Source of the DNA: CAZUXY01 sp964624235
Lineage (GTDB): Bacteria > Spirochaetota > UBA4802 > UBA5368
DNA length: 64,000 nucleotides
Assembly (NCBI GenBank): GCA_964624235.1
Contig: CAZUXY010000020.1
Location: forward strand, 6,751 to 70,750
Direction: 5' to 3'
Shown: piece by piece, positions 52,031 to 60,882 of the stretch
Layout of the letters: each line of letters begins with the position of its first letter
How positions within the stretch are numbered: the first letter of the stretch is position 1
Notes under the pieces: model-generated
What the model was told of the DNA's origin: nothing
What the model saw: the letters and a program-made list of their open reading frames with translations, nothing else
The model's database searches: none
Translations under genes and position numbers: made by a program

Positions 52031-52996
52031 ATGGCCCCGAAGAACCTTTTGAAAGGGTTTAAGCGACCGAGTAAAATAGTATTTGAACATGATGAGTTGC
52101 AGAAGGATTTCGGACGGTTTATCGCAGAGCCTTTTGAAAAAGGGTTTGGTTTGACTGTCGGCAACTCACTGCGCAGAGTACTTTTATCATCTATTGAGGG
52201 CGCTGCAATTACCGCCATAAAAATTGAGGGAGTACCCCATGAATTTCACTCAATTGATGGTGTGTATGAAGATGTTGCTAAAATTATTCTTAATCTTAAA
52301 AAGTTACGGATTAAGTATCATGGTGAGCTTCCCAAGGTACTGCACCTGGTAAAGTCTGGTGCTGATGATCTGAACGGTGCGGATTTTAATATTGATTCTG
52401 ACATAGAAATCATGAATCCTGAATTAAAGATTGCGACCCTTAATGATAAGGGCAAGATTGATATTGAGATTCAGGTCGAAAAGGGGAGAGGATACATAGC
52501 CGCGGAGCTCAGTAAGAGCAATACGGAAACTATCGGTGTTATTCCCATTGATGCGATCTTTTCCCCGGTAAAAAAGGTAAATGTCAAGGTCGAGGATACG
52601 CGGGTGGGACAGCGTACCGACTACGATAAACTGATTATTGAAATATGGACAGACGGCTCAGTTTCACCTGACGATGCTCTGGCCCAGGCTGCGAAAATAA
52701 TCAAAGACCATATGACCATATTCATTAATTTTGAAGAGGATATTGAAGAAGAAGCCGAGGTTGTTGATGAAAACCTCGAAAAGATCAAGAATACTCTTTC
52801 TAAATCAATCGATGAACTCGAGCTTTCGGTAAGATCATACAATACTCTGAAGAGTCTTGATATCAGCGATCTGGAAAATCTTGTGCGAAAAACAGAGGAT
52901 GAACTCAGGAAGTCCAAACATTTCAGCGATCAGATTTTAAAGGAAATTAAGGGAAAACTTGAAGTATATCATTTGAGCCTTGGATTAAAGGAATAA
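52031..52996 (+). CDS. rpoA: DNA-directed RNA polymerase subunit alpha
   Basis: The 321-residue alpha subunit starts APKNLLKGFKRPSKIVFEH. The assembly domain has GFGLTVGNSLRRVLLSSIEGAAITAIKIEGV. After an acidic linker (EEDIEEEAEVV) the C-terminal domain (about 250-321) has the DNA- and activator-contacting helices SVRSYNTLKSLDISDLENLV. ATG 52031 follows GGAGG; the frame is open nine codons upstream without a signal. Confidence 0.98.
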   Translation: MAPKNLLKGFKRPSKIVFEHDELQKDFGRFIAEPFEKGFGLTVGNSLRRVLLSSIEGAAITAIKIEGVPHEFHSIDGVYEDVAKIILNLKKLRIKYHGELPKVLHLVKSGADDLNGADFNIDSDIEIMNPELKIATLNDKGKIDIEIQVEKGRGYIAAELSKSNTETIGVIPIDAIFSPVKKVNVKVEDTRVGQRTDYDKLIIEIWTDGSVSPDDALAQAAKIIKDHMTIFINFEEDIEEEAEVVDENLEKIKNTLSKSIDELELSVRSYNTLKSLDISDLENLVRKTEDELRKSKHFSDQILKEIKGKLEVYHLSLGLKE

Positions 52997-53012
52997 GTTA
53001 GGGATACTGAAG

Positions 53013-53534
53013 ATGAGACACAAGAGTGGTGTGAAACAACTGGGTAGATCTCATGCCCACAGGAAGGCGATGTTTTCCAACATGGTGACCTCGCTTTTTA
53101 AAGAAGAGAGAATAATTACCACAAAGCAAAAAGGGAAAGAGCTCAAGAAGTTATCTGAAAAACTGATTACCAGAGCAAAGAATAACCTGTCTCTTCCTGA
53201 TGATGCTTCAGACAAGAAGCTTCACAATAAAAGAATGGTATTGAAAGTAGTAAAAAACCGTGATATCTTAAAGAAGCTTTTTGAAGATATAGCCGTACGA
53301 TTTAAAGAAAGAAAGGGCGGTTATACCAGGCTTTACCTTATCAGCAGAAGACCTGGAGATGCTGCTGAAATGGCGATTGTTGAACTGGTGGAGAGAAAGA
53401 AAAAATCCGAAAGTGATGACAAAGGGAAATCTACCGTCAAGATGAAGGGTAAGGATAAGGAAAAAGACAAAATAAAATCCAAACCGAAGGAAAAGGAAAA
53501 AAAGAAAGAGAAGGTGAAGAGCAAAGAAAAATAA
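53013..53534 (+). CDS. rplQ: 50S ribosomal protein L17 with basic C-terminal tail
   Basis: Residues 1-126 match L17 (MRHKSGVKQLGRSHAHRKAMFSNM, then the conserved strand MAIVELVERK). A further 47 residues, nearly all Lys, Glu, Asp and Ser with repeats such as KDKEKDK and KEKEKKKEK, form a disordered tail. The protein lies near the tunnel exit, so the tail would hang off the ribosome surface. It is the last gene of the ribosomal block and is followed by a strong terminator. Confidence 0.97.
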   Translation: MRHKSGVKQLGRSHAHRKAMFSNMVTSLFKEERIITTKQKGKELKKLSEKLITRAKNNLSLPDDASDKKLHNKRMVLKVVKNRDILKKLFEDIAVRFKERKGGYTRLYLISRRPGDAAEMAIVELVERKKKSESDDKGKSTVKMKGKDKEKDKIKSKPKEKEKKKEKVKSKEK

Positions 53535-53552
53535 GTTTGATATAGAGTATAT

Positions 53553-53586
53553 AAAAAACCCCGCTTTTCGGCGGGGTTTTTCTTTT
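53553..53586. terminator. Bidirectional terminator after the alpha operon
   Basis: CCCCGC (53559-53564) and GCGGGG (53571-53576) form a GC-only stem with loop TTTTCG, flanked by A6 on the left and a T-run on the right. It ends rplQ on the plus strand and the convergent gene on the minus strand. Confidence 0.92.
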
Positions 53587-53589
53587 TGG

Positions 53590-54453
53590 TCAGGGTTTTT
53601 TAGCAACGGCTTTCAGCCGTTCTTTTTCAATAGCATGTATAAGTCGCAGGTTGTCATTGGCATCCACTTTATATTGTTCGGGAATCCGATCATCGAAAAC
53701 CGGGTCCAAAGGGATGTTGGGCAGATTGTATTTTTTCTGGATTTCACCGATAAGGTGAACCTTGATGATTTTATGTATTTCGATACCGTACTGTTTCCCC
53801 AGCCTGCAATCGCTGATTGCTTTCATGTTACGTGTAATAATAAAATCCAGGTTTTCCGATGTTCGTGTTTTTTTGTTTTTTACATATTGAAAATCCTGAT
53901 CGTTTAGTACATTTCTTGCATCCTGAAGTTTTTTGTAACCGTTCCTGAGATACCGTTCGATGATTTCCTTGTCTTGAAAGAAATGGTATTCCTCTTCTTT
54001 ATAATTCTTGATTCCGAATACGGGATCAAAAGGCTTTTTAACATATTTGATCAATCCACCACTGCGGCTGTATTTTAGAAGAATGTCAAATGAGTCTTTA
54101 GTTGTGGAATCAAGAATCTCCTTTGTACGTTTGATATACATTTCCGAAACAATCTCTGAAAGAGTAACGATTCTTTCTTTCAGGTTATAGAATTTTTGAT
54201 AAGATGATACGAAATTCTGGGCATAAAATTCTTCTGATGCACTGGTAAACTGTGACTTGATTTCATCATACTTTTTGAGCTGGTCCGGATCACCGAAGTT
54301 TTCAACTATTACCTTCAGGCTGCGCATTACATCGAGTGTGAACACATAATCTTCCTGGGATTTGACAGCGGAAGAAACCGCCAGGAGAGTAGAGGGGTCA
54401 TGTACCAGAAATGTAAAAATAAGACACCCAATGAGTTTCTTTATTCCGCGCAT
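53590..54453 (-). CDS. Hypothetical exported protein
   Basis: From ATG 54453 the 287-residue protein begins MRGIKKLIGCLIFTFLVHDPSTLLAVSSAV, a signal peptide. The rest is charged and largely helical, with YSRSGGLIKYVKKPFDPVFGIKNYKEEEYHF in the middle and NIPLDPVFDDRIPEQYKV near the end. It could be a periplasmic or membrane-associated helical protein. I do not recognise the family and would not assign a function. The frame is open 17 codons upstream. It converges on the terminator of the ribosomal block. Confidence 0.7.
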   Translation of the reverse strand: MRGIKKLIGCLIFTFLVHDPSTLLAVSSAVKSQEDYVFTLDVMRSLKVIVENFGDPDQLKKYDEIKSQFTSASEEFYAQNFVSSYQKFYNLKERIVTLSEIVSEMYIKRTKEILDSTTKDSFDILLKYSRSGGLIKYVKKPFDPVFGIKNYKEEEYHFFQDKEIIERYLRNGYKKLQDARNVLNDQDFQYVKNKKTRTSENLDFIITRNMKAISDCRLGKQYGIEIHKIIKVHLIGEIQKKYNLPNIPLDPVFDDRIPEQYKVDANDNLRLIHAIEKERLKAVAKKP

Positions 54454-54693
54454 ACTTTTCCCCGATAGATCATTTTTGTTATTATCGTCATGAAACAGCC
54501 CCATCTTGAAAATAAAATAACTGAATGCATCAATGTGCTCCCAGAAGAAGTGATTTGATCAATATAGTGAAAAAAATTAATAAGTATTACAAATAAAATC
54601 ATGGTTCAAGTCAGGGATAATCGACCTGAGTAAACTTTTAAAACTAAAAATGAAAACAGCTGTATCAGTAGCGCCTGATGGATATTTAATTAC

Positions 54694-54722
54694 TTGCATA
54701 AAATTCAAAAGCATTCTAGCGT
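54694..54722 (+). promoter_or_regulatory. Candidate promoter of the DUF2225-truA unit
   Basis: TTGCAT (54694-54699) and TAGCGT (54717-54722) are 17 nt apart, 29 nt before the ATG. The same -10-like hexamer and spacing occur before rplM. The -10 is a poor match to the consensus. Confidence 0.3.
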
Positions 54723-54751
54723 AGACCATCCTGAATGATGGGAAAGTTATT

Positions 54752-55627
54752 ATGACAGATAAAAAAGTATCATACCGACTGAAGGAACCCACTATCTGCC
54801 CCGTCTGTTCCAATGAATTTCACCGTGAAGAAATGCTCACCGGAGGAGGAAGGCTCATTGCGGGTAAACTGACCGATGAACTAAGACGTTTGTTTGAGAA
54901 GAACCAGAAATTCGGTGTGTTATATCCGCTTGCGTATCTGGTCACTGTTTGTCCACGGTGTTTTTACAGCGCTTATCCCAGGGATTTCCTTACATTGTCT
55001 TCCGATGAAACAGAAAAGCTGCATGAAACTTCCACGGCCCGTATAGCATCCATAAAGAAGTTTTTTGGCGATATAAGCTTTCAGGATGACCGTAACCTGA
55101 TGCTGGGGGCGGCATCATATCTGCTTGCGGTGGATTGTTACACCTTCAGGGGGAAAAACGTCGCCCCCACCTTTAAACGGGCCATTTCATCAATACGGGC
55201 GGCATGGCTGTTCAGCGATCTCGCAAAAGAGATACCCGAACGCCCTTACAAAAAGGTGTCTGACTTTTTTTATCAGAAGGCATATCAGTTTTACGCTCAG
55301 TTGCTGGAAATTGCCCAGACGGGGGCTGAACCACTGGATGCCGCGGGGAATATGGGTCCTGATTACGACAAGAACTGGGGATATGACGGAATCCTCTATA
55401 TGAACGCGATTCTTACCGTAAAGGTCGGGATTCTGGAAAAAGACGTCAATAAGAGAATTGAAAACTTCGAAAGGACCAAACGGTATTTAAGCCGGCTATT
55501 CGGATCGGGGAAGGTCTCAAAATCGAAACCGGGACCCCTGATGGACATGACGAAGGATCTATACGACAAGATGAATGAACTTCTGAACCAATGGAAAGAG
55601 GAAAGCGGACAGGCAGTCGCAGAATAG
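54752..55627 (+). CDS. DUF2225 protein
   Basis: The 291-residue protein carries two zinc-type Cys pairs, Cys16/Cys19 (TICPVCSNEF) and Cys67/Cys70 (VTVCPRCFYSAY), which with the segment between them match DUF2225, a conserved family of unknown function. The C-terminal two thirds is helical and TPR-like (AISSIRAAWLFSDLAK, FYQKAYQFYAQLLE). It is likely cytoplasmic, since no signal is seen. Its last 37 nt overlap truA in another frame. Confidence 0.85.
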   Translation: MTDKKVSYRLKEPTICPVCSNEFHREEMLTGGGRLIAGKLTDELRRLFEKNQKFGVLYPLAYLVTVCPRCFYSAYPRDFLTLSSDETEKLHETSTARIASIKKFFGDISFQDDRNLMLGAASYLLAVDCYTFRGKNVAPTFKRAISSIRAAWLFSDLAKEIPERPYKKVSDFFYQKAYQFYAQLLEIAQTGAEPLDAAGNMGPDYDKNWGYDGILYMNAILTVKVGILEKDVNKRIENFERTKRYLSRLFGSGKVSKSKPGPLMDMTKDLYDKMNELLNQWKEESGQAVAE

Positions 55628-56385
55628 CCTTGCTCATCCAGTATGACGGGACCGCTTTTAACGGCTGGCAGGTACAGAACAGGGGGAGGACGGTACAGGG
55701 GGAAATTGAGGGCGCCCTTAAGGTTCTTGCCAGAGAGAGCATAAGGATCACCGGATCCGGACGTACGGATGCCGGGGTCCATGCACTGGCTCAGGTTGCG
55801 CATTTTGATTTGAACGGTATGATCCCGCTGGAGCGGATCTGTATCGGATTAAACGGGATTATAAACAGAGACGTTTCGATACTGAACGCGTACCATGTGC
55901 CTGACGGTTTCAATGCGCGGTTCAGCGCGGTCAGCAGGGAGTATACCTATTTAATATACAACCATCCTCAGCGCAGTCCCTTCATGCGGCATCGCGCCAT
56001 GTGGGTCAATTTCCCCATTGACCTGGAGCACATGAGGATCGCGTCATCATGCCTCACCGGCGAAAAGGACTTCGAATCTTTTTGTAAAAAAATATCCGCG
56101 GAATGCGGCACCGTTAGAAAGATAGAGTCCATCGATATTCACAAGATTGAAAACCTGATCGTGGTGAAAATACGGGGGAACGCTTTTCTGCATACCATGA
56201 TCAGGGTAATCATCGGGACCCTGATCGCTCTGAATAAAGAGAAGAGGGATCCATTATACATGCACCACATTCTGGAACAAAAAAACAGGGACCTTGCAGG
56301 GGCGACCGCCCCTCCCTACGGACTTTATCTTTCGGATATAGTATTCGATCCTCCGCTTTCATCGATGAATTCCGCCTTTAAATAA
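55591..56385 (+). CDS. truA: tRNA pseudouridine synthase A
   Basis: The 264-residue enzyme converts uridines 38-40 in the tRNA anticodon stem to pseudouridine. LLIQYDGTAFNGWQVQ opens the domain, the catalytic Asp is in GSGRTDAGVHALAQVAHFD, and REYTYLIYNH and FLHTMIRVIIGTL follow in family order. The start at 55591 puts the first 37 nt inside the DUF2225 gene; no later ATG before the conserved core exists, so the overlap looks real. A promoter-like TTGACA follows the stop. Confidence 0.95.
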   Translation: MERGKRTGSRRIALLIQYDGTAFNGWQVQNRGRTVQGEIEGALKVLARESIRITGSGRTDAGVHALAQVAHFDLNGMIPLERICIGLNGIINRDVSILNAYHVPDGFNARFSAVSREYTYLIYNHPQRSPFMRHRAMWVNFPIDLEHMRIASSCLTGEKDFESFCKKISAECGTVRKIESIDIHKIENLIVVKIRGNAFLHTMIRVIIGTLIALNKEKRDPLYMHHILEQKNRDLAGATAPPYGLYLSDIVFDPPLSSMNSAFK

Positions 56386-56389
56386 TTTA

Positions 56390-56417
56390 TTGACATAAAG
56401 TTCCGTATTCATAATAG
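56390..56417 (+). promoter_or_regulatory. Candidate promoter of the barrel-lipoprotein pair
   Basis: TTGACA (56390-56395) and TAATAG (56412-56417) are 16 nt apart, five bases after the truA stop. The leader to the next ATG would be about 165 nt. Confidence 0.45.
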
Positions 56418-56589
56418 TACCTTGATTTTATGCGGTTGTATGGTCTGTTTTTGCGGTAACCAATCATTAAATGAACTGTCGTATTATTGAATATTCGTCC
56501 GCGGCTGAAGGTGTTGCGACCTTTTCCGGGGAACGAATACGGATCGTTCAATGTGCGCCTATTTCTCCATTGAGGTGTGATATCTTATA

Positions 56590-57162
56590 ATGAAATATAT
56601 ACTCAGGGTTGCTCTGGTCGGTTTCGCTGTGTTGTGGATGGTCCCCGCCCATGCGCAGCGAAAGGGAGCGGCCGATTACTTTCTGAACCCGCAGGTGGGG
56701 CTCTGGTTCGGTCCGGTGACGCCGGTGTACACCACCGCCGATGACGTCGACACCAACCTGGGCGGAGGGCTGTTCTTCCGTTATAACACCCCTTACCGGC
56801 CGCTGAAGATCGGTCTGGACGGATCGTATCAATGGTACAGCTCGCGTGGTGTGAACTCCCTTACCCTTTGGCCGGTATATGGAAGCGTGCTGTACCGTCT
56901 CCCCATAAAATTCGCGCTGACCTTTCAGGTAAAGGCGGGGGCCGGAGGGTGCTACGTGAAAGTCAAACCCGATGACGTGCGCCAGTGGGACCCCATGGGG
57001 ATGGTCGGGTTCGAGACTTCTTTCCCGGCGGGTAAATACGTAAATATAGGATTAAGGCTGGAGTACCAGTATATCTACGAAGGATACATACAGGGTGCGC
57101 GGAGAAACGGCCATAGCGTGGTAACCGGCATCACCCTTTATTTCAATGTGGGTGGGAAATGA
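56590..57162 (+). CDS. Outer-membrane beta-barrel protein
   Basis: The 190-residue precursor has a cleavable signal peptide (MKYILRVALVGFAVLWMVPAHA, cut about residue 22). The mature part has short alternating strands rich in Tyr, Gly and aromatic residues (GGGLFFRYNTPYRPLKIGLDGSYQWYS, GLRLEYQYIY) ending in YFNVGGK, typical of small eight-strand barrels. Its function is unknown. The ATGA overlap with the next gene implies that barrel and lipoprotein are made together and may form a complex. Confidence 0.75.
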   Translation: MKYILRVALVGFAVLWMVPAHAQRKGAADYFLNPQVGLWFGPVTPVYTTADDVDTNLGGGLFFRYNTPYRPLKIGLDGSYQWYSSRGVNSLTLWPVYGSVLYRLPIKFALTFQVKAGAGGCYVKVKPDDVRQWDPMGMVGFETSFPAGKYVNIGLRLEYQYIYEGYIQGARRNGHSVVTGITLYFNVGGK

Positions 57163-58508
57163 GTTTTTTCAATAAGATTTTCAAGGTCTTAATGTTAATT
57201 GCTACCGCCGCTTTTTTCTTCCCGGGCTGCGGAGACCAGCCTCTCTTCGACGAACTGGCCACCAATCGCCTGAAGGTGGTAATCAAGGGGACCTATGAGT
57301 CGAATAATCCGCGCGACTGGCAGGCGATACCGGCGGCCGATGTAGAAGAAGTTGATGACCTGGCATTTTCCGCTTCCGCTCCTACAACTTTCATGCTGGA
57401 TATCGCCGAACTGCAGTTGGACGGGAAAGAGTTCGCCCTTTACCGAAAGACCTATACCATCGCCGTTACTGACGCCGATCCGTTTTTCAACGGTACCGGG
57501 GTCCTTTATGAAAACGACGACGTGCCCGACAGGACCTATTCTTATGTGAGCATGTACATCCGTAAAATGATCTTCAACAACGCCCGCAAGTACCATTGGA
57601 TCGACAACGGCGATCCCCTGGACGGTGATGGCACCTGGTATGACGACGGCCCCGCCGAGGTCATTTTCAAGGAGAATACGGTGGAGGGCTTCGATTTCAA
57701 CCAGCTGCAGGTGAACACCTACTATGATTCCCTGCGGCTGGAATCGACCGAGATCAACCGTATCTTTCCGCTCAGTATACCCATTGACGGGAACCTTGTC
57801 TATGACCGGGACAACCCAGAGACCGTGCTCGAGATACGGCTGGTAATCAAAAACTTCGTTAAAAGATACGAGTATGATTATTTATCGGATTACCGGTATG
57901 CGTATCACTTCTTCGGGCTGTCCGACTGGCTGAGGGACGTCAGGGCCGGCGATAAGTATTTCGGCGGGAACCTGCACGCCGTGGCGCGAACCTACGTGCC
58001 GGGAAAGACGGTAACACTCCAGGGAACTGCGGCTACCGGCAGCTATGTGATAGCCTTTACCGAGGGTACGATCGATGATTATACCATGACGCTGGCGGAG
58101 TTAACCGGCCGGCCCGCACGACCGGCATACGATGCGCCTATAGCGCCGAACACGGTCGTTCCGGGCGATCTTGAATCGTATCTGGATTATTATTTAAAGT
58201 ATGAGAAATATAAATTAGATTATAATACTTTTATTACAAACGTAGATAATGGTAATTATGCTACCCTGTGGGACACGTATGAGGCGCCGTTGAAGACCTA
58301 TAAAATTCCGCCGCTGGTTACGTGGACGGGAATAAGTACAACTTTTACCCTGGAAAATGTTCCAGTGGGGAAAACATATTATGTGTATCAAACCAATGAT
58401 GCAATCGGTTCAGGTGAATTGCCGCGTGACGTGCAGTTCACATTTATTGGGAGTGCGACGGTTTCAGAAAATGATGTCGGATTAACTTTACCTGTTCCTT
58501 ATCCTTAA
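57159..58508 (+). CDS. Large surface or periplasmic lipoprotein
   Basis: The 449-residue precursor has a lipoprotein signal peptide ending FPGC, with Cys24 as the acylation site. The mature part is beta-rich, acidic and aromatic, with many Asp/Tyr/Thr residues, and contains no motif I recognise. The start overlaps the barrel gene by four bases (ATGA). From about 58190 to the end the DNA becomes clearly more AT-rich than the first 1000 bases (for example the stretch coding YLKYEKYKLDYNTF), which is unusual inside one gene. Confidence 0.75.
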   Translation: MSFFNKIFKVLMLIATAAFFFPGCGDQPLFDELATNRLKVVIKGTYESNNPRDWQAIPAADVEEVDDLAFSASAPTTFMLDIAELQLDGKEFALYRKTYTIAVTDADPFFNGTGVLYENDDVPDRTYSYVSMYIRKMIFNNARKYHWIDNGDPLDGDGTWYDDGPAEVIFKENTVEGFDFNQLQVNTYYDSLRLESTEINRIFPLSIPIDGNLVYDRDNPETVLEIRLVIKNFVKRYEYDYLSDYRYAYHFFGLSDWLRDVRAGDKYFGGNLHAVARTYVPGKTVTLQGTAATGSYVIAFTEGTIDDYTMTLAELTGRPARPAYDAPIAPNTVVPGDLESYLDYYLKYEKYKLDYNTFITNVDNGNYATLWDTYEAPLKTYKIPPLVTWTGISTTFTLENVPVGKTYYVYQTNDAIGSGELPRDVQFTFIGSATVSENDVGLTLPVPYP

Positions 58509-58539
58509 ACTATTCTACTATGGATGATGGTTAAAGCTT

Positions 58540-59757
58540 ATGGCTGAAATGAAAATCATCGTACAAAAATACGGCGGCACGTCGGTGGGGACTCCCGAGC
58601 GCATAAAAGCCGTGGCGGAAAGGGTCAGATCATACGTTAAAAACGGGTATTCGGTGGTGGTGGTGGTCTCGGCCATGGGTAAGACCACCGACTCGCTGAT
58701 TAAACTTGCCGGCGAGATAAGCGCAAACCCCTCGGGCCGGGAAATGGACATGCTGCTCTCGACGGGTGAGCAGGTATCCATCGCGCTTTTGGCCATGGCG
58801 CTCCATGAGATCGATATCGACGCGATCTCGTACACCGGCAGCCAGGTGGGGGTCGTTACCGACAATAATTATTCCAACGCCCGTATTGCCAGCATCTCGA
58901 CCGAAAGGATAGTGAAATCGCTTAAAGAGAACAAAGTGGTCATAGTGGCGGGGTTCCAGGGTGTCGACAGCGAAGAGAACATTACCACCCTGGGAAGGGG
59001 AGGCTCGGACACCTCGGCCGTCGCGCTGGCAGCGGTGCTGGGCACCCGGGACTGCGAGATCTATACCGACGTGGACGGCGTGTATACGGCCGATCCCCGG
59101 GTCATCACCAATCCGAAAAAACTCAAAGAAATCAGCTACGACGAGATGCTCGAACTTGCCAGGCTGGGCGCCAAGGTGCTGCATTCACGTTCCGTGGAAT
59201 TCGCCAAGAAATACAATGTGCGTCTGCACGTGCGGTCAAGTTTCAATTACGAAGAGGGGACCATCGTGATGCCCAAGGAGGAAATGATGGAAAAATTCGT
59301 TATCAGCGGGGTAACCCATAAGACCGATGAGGCCAGAGTGAACATCAGGGACATTCCCGACAGGCCCGGTGTGGCGTCGACACTGTTCAGCAAGCTGGGA
59401 GAAAACAAGATACTGGTCAACATGATCGTTCAGTCGACCGGACAGGACGGGAAGGCGACCATATCGTTTTCCGTATTGAAGAAGGACCTCAAGAAGACCC
59501 TGCAGCTGTGCGATGAGATCAAAAAAGAACTGGGCGCCTCGGGTGTGGACTCTAAAGAGGATATCGCCGTGGTATCGGCGATCGGCGTGGGAATGACCTC
59601 GTCATACGGTGTGGCGGGACGGATGTTCAGGGTGCTGTCGGAACACGGCATCAATATCGAGATGATCTCCACCTCGGAGATCGGCATCTCGTGCGTTATC
59701 GACGCGAAGTACACTGAGCTGGCTTCGAAAGTGATTCATGCGGAGTTCCTGGGATAG
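58540..59757 (+). CDS. lysC: Aspartate kinase
   Basis: The 405-residue enzyme phosphorylates aspartate at the start of the lysine, threonine, methionine and diaminopimelate pathways. IVQKYGGTSVGTPERIKAVAERV is the kinase start signature, with GRGGSDTSAVALAAVLG and the nucleotide loop DVDGVYTADPR. Two ACT domains follow (RDIPDRPGVASTLF and the final STSEIGISCVIDAKY), the site of amino-acid feedback. ATG 58540 and 58549 are both possible. ddl follows after 3 nt, linking diaminopimelate and D-Ala-D-Ala supply for peptidoglycan. Confidence 0.97.
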   Translation: MAEMKIIVQKYGGTSVGTPERIKAVAERVRSYVKNGYSVVVVVSAMGKTTDSLIKLAGEISANPSGREMDMLLSTGEQVSIALLAMALHEIDIDAISYTGSQVGVVTDNNYSNARIASISTERIVKSLKENKVVIVAGFQGVDSEENITTLGRGGSDTSAVALAAVLGTRDCEIYTDVDGVYTADPRVITNPKKLKEISYDEMLELARLGAKVLHSRSVEFAKKYNVRLHVRSSFNYEEGTIVMPKEEMMEKFVISGVTHKTDEARVNIRDIPDRPGVASTLFSKLGENKILVNMIVQSTGQDGKATISFSVLKKDLKKTLQLCDEIKKELGASGVDSKEDIAVVSAIGVGMTSSYGVAGRMFRVLSEHGINIEMISTSEIGISCVIDAKYTELASKVIHAEFLG

Positions 59758-59760
59758 GCC

Positions 59761-60873
59761 ATGCTGAAGGTGGGGGTTCTGTACGGGGGAAGGTCGGGAG
59801 AGCATGAGGTCTCCCGGTGTTCGGCCGCATCGGTCATTGCCGCGCTGGATCCTGCCAAATATGAAATTCTGGCCATCGGTATAGATAAGGACGGTCGATG
59901 GTACCCGCAAGTATCGCCTGAAATAGTGGAGGACCGGGACTTCGGGAAAACGGTTCTTATCAATAAAAAAGGGAGCTGGCTGGTCAATCACTTCGAAGAC
60001 AAGGGCAAGCTTTGGCTCTACAACCGGGAAGATGGAGATGAAGCGTATGTCGATGTGGTGTTCCCCGTGCTGCACGGCACCTATGGAGAAGACGGTACCC
60101 TGCAGGGACTGCTGGAGCTTGCCATGGTGCCGTACGTGGGGGCCGACATGGGCGGTTCCTATATCGGGATAGATAAAGATGTCACCAAGCGGTTGCTGGA
60201 AAACGCCGGTGTGCCGGTGGTCCCGTGGATAACGACAACCGGGGACGACTGGAAGGTTGGCGCAAAAAGTATAATCCGGGACGCGACAAATCGGCTGGGG
60301 CTTCCTCTGTTCGTAAAGCCGGTCTGTGCCGGCTCTTCCGTTGGTATAAAAAAAGTTAAGAAAGAGGATGATCTCGGGGAAGCGGTGGAGTTCGCGCTTC
60401 GTTACGACACGAGGGCCATAATCGAAAAAGGCATAGAATGCCGTGAAATCGAGTGTTCGGTGCTGGGGAATGAACACCCCGAAGCTTCAATGCTGGGAGA
60501 GATACTGCCGCATCATGAATTCTATTCCTATGAGGCCAAGTATATCGACCCGAACGGCGCCGAACTGAAAATCCCGGCAAACCTGGACGGGGTGCGTGCG
60601 GCTGAAATCAGGAAAACCGCGATTACCGGGTATAAGGCGCTGAACTGCAGCGGTATGGCGCGGGTGGATTTCCTCCTCGATAAAAAGACGAATGTGTATT
60701 ATCTGAATGAAATCAACACCATACCGGGATTTACCTCTATAAGCATGTACCCGAAACTCTGGGAGGCCACAGGGTTAAAGTATGACGCGCTTATAGACAG
60801 GCTCATCTCGCTGGCCATAGAACGTCACAGGAAAAAGGCCGCGGTATGCACCGAACTCGGGAAGATTGACTGA
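59761..60873 (+). CDS. ddl: D-alanine--D-alanine ligase
   Basis: The 370-residue ATP-grasp enzyme joins two D-alanines for peptidoglycan precursors. VGVLYGGRSGEHEVSRCSAASV is the N-terminal signature. VFPVLHGTYGEDGTLQGLLELAMVPYVG and the ATP-binding FVKPVCAGSSVGIKKV follow, and the C-terminal GMARVDFLLDKKTNVYYLNEINTIPGFTSISMYPKLW provides the metal and catalytic ligands. It is translationally close to lysC (3 nt gap), consistent with a cell-wall precursor unit. Confidence 0.97.
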   Translation: MLKVGVLYGGRSGEHEVSRCSAASVIAALDPAKYEILAIGIDKDGRWYPQVSPEIVEDRDFGKTVLINKKGSWLVNHFEDKGKLWLYNREDGDEAYVDVVFPVLHGTYGEDGTLQGLLELAMVPYVGADMGGSYIGIDKDVTKRLLENAGVPVVPWITTTGDDWKVGAKSIIRDATNRLGLPLFVKPVCAGSSVGIKKVKKEDDLGEAVEFALRYDTRAIIEKGIECREIECSVLGNEHPEASMLGEILPHHEFYSYEAKYIDPNGAELKIPANLDGVRAAEIRKTAITGYKALNCSGMARVDFLLDKKTNVYYLNEINTIPGFTSISMYPKLWEATGLKYDALIDRLISLAIERHRKKAAVCTELGKID

Positions 60874-60882
60874 TGCAAGAAG

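Noticed and set aside
59602..60477. Long (291-codon) frame antisense to lysC and ddl
   Set aside because: It crosses the boundary of two well-supported genes and has the composition of a reverse-frame shadow.
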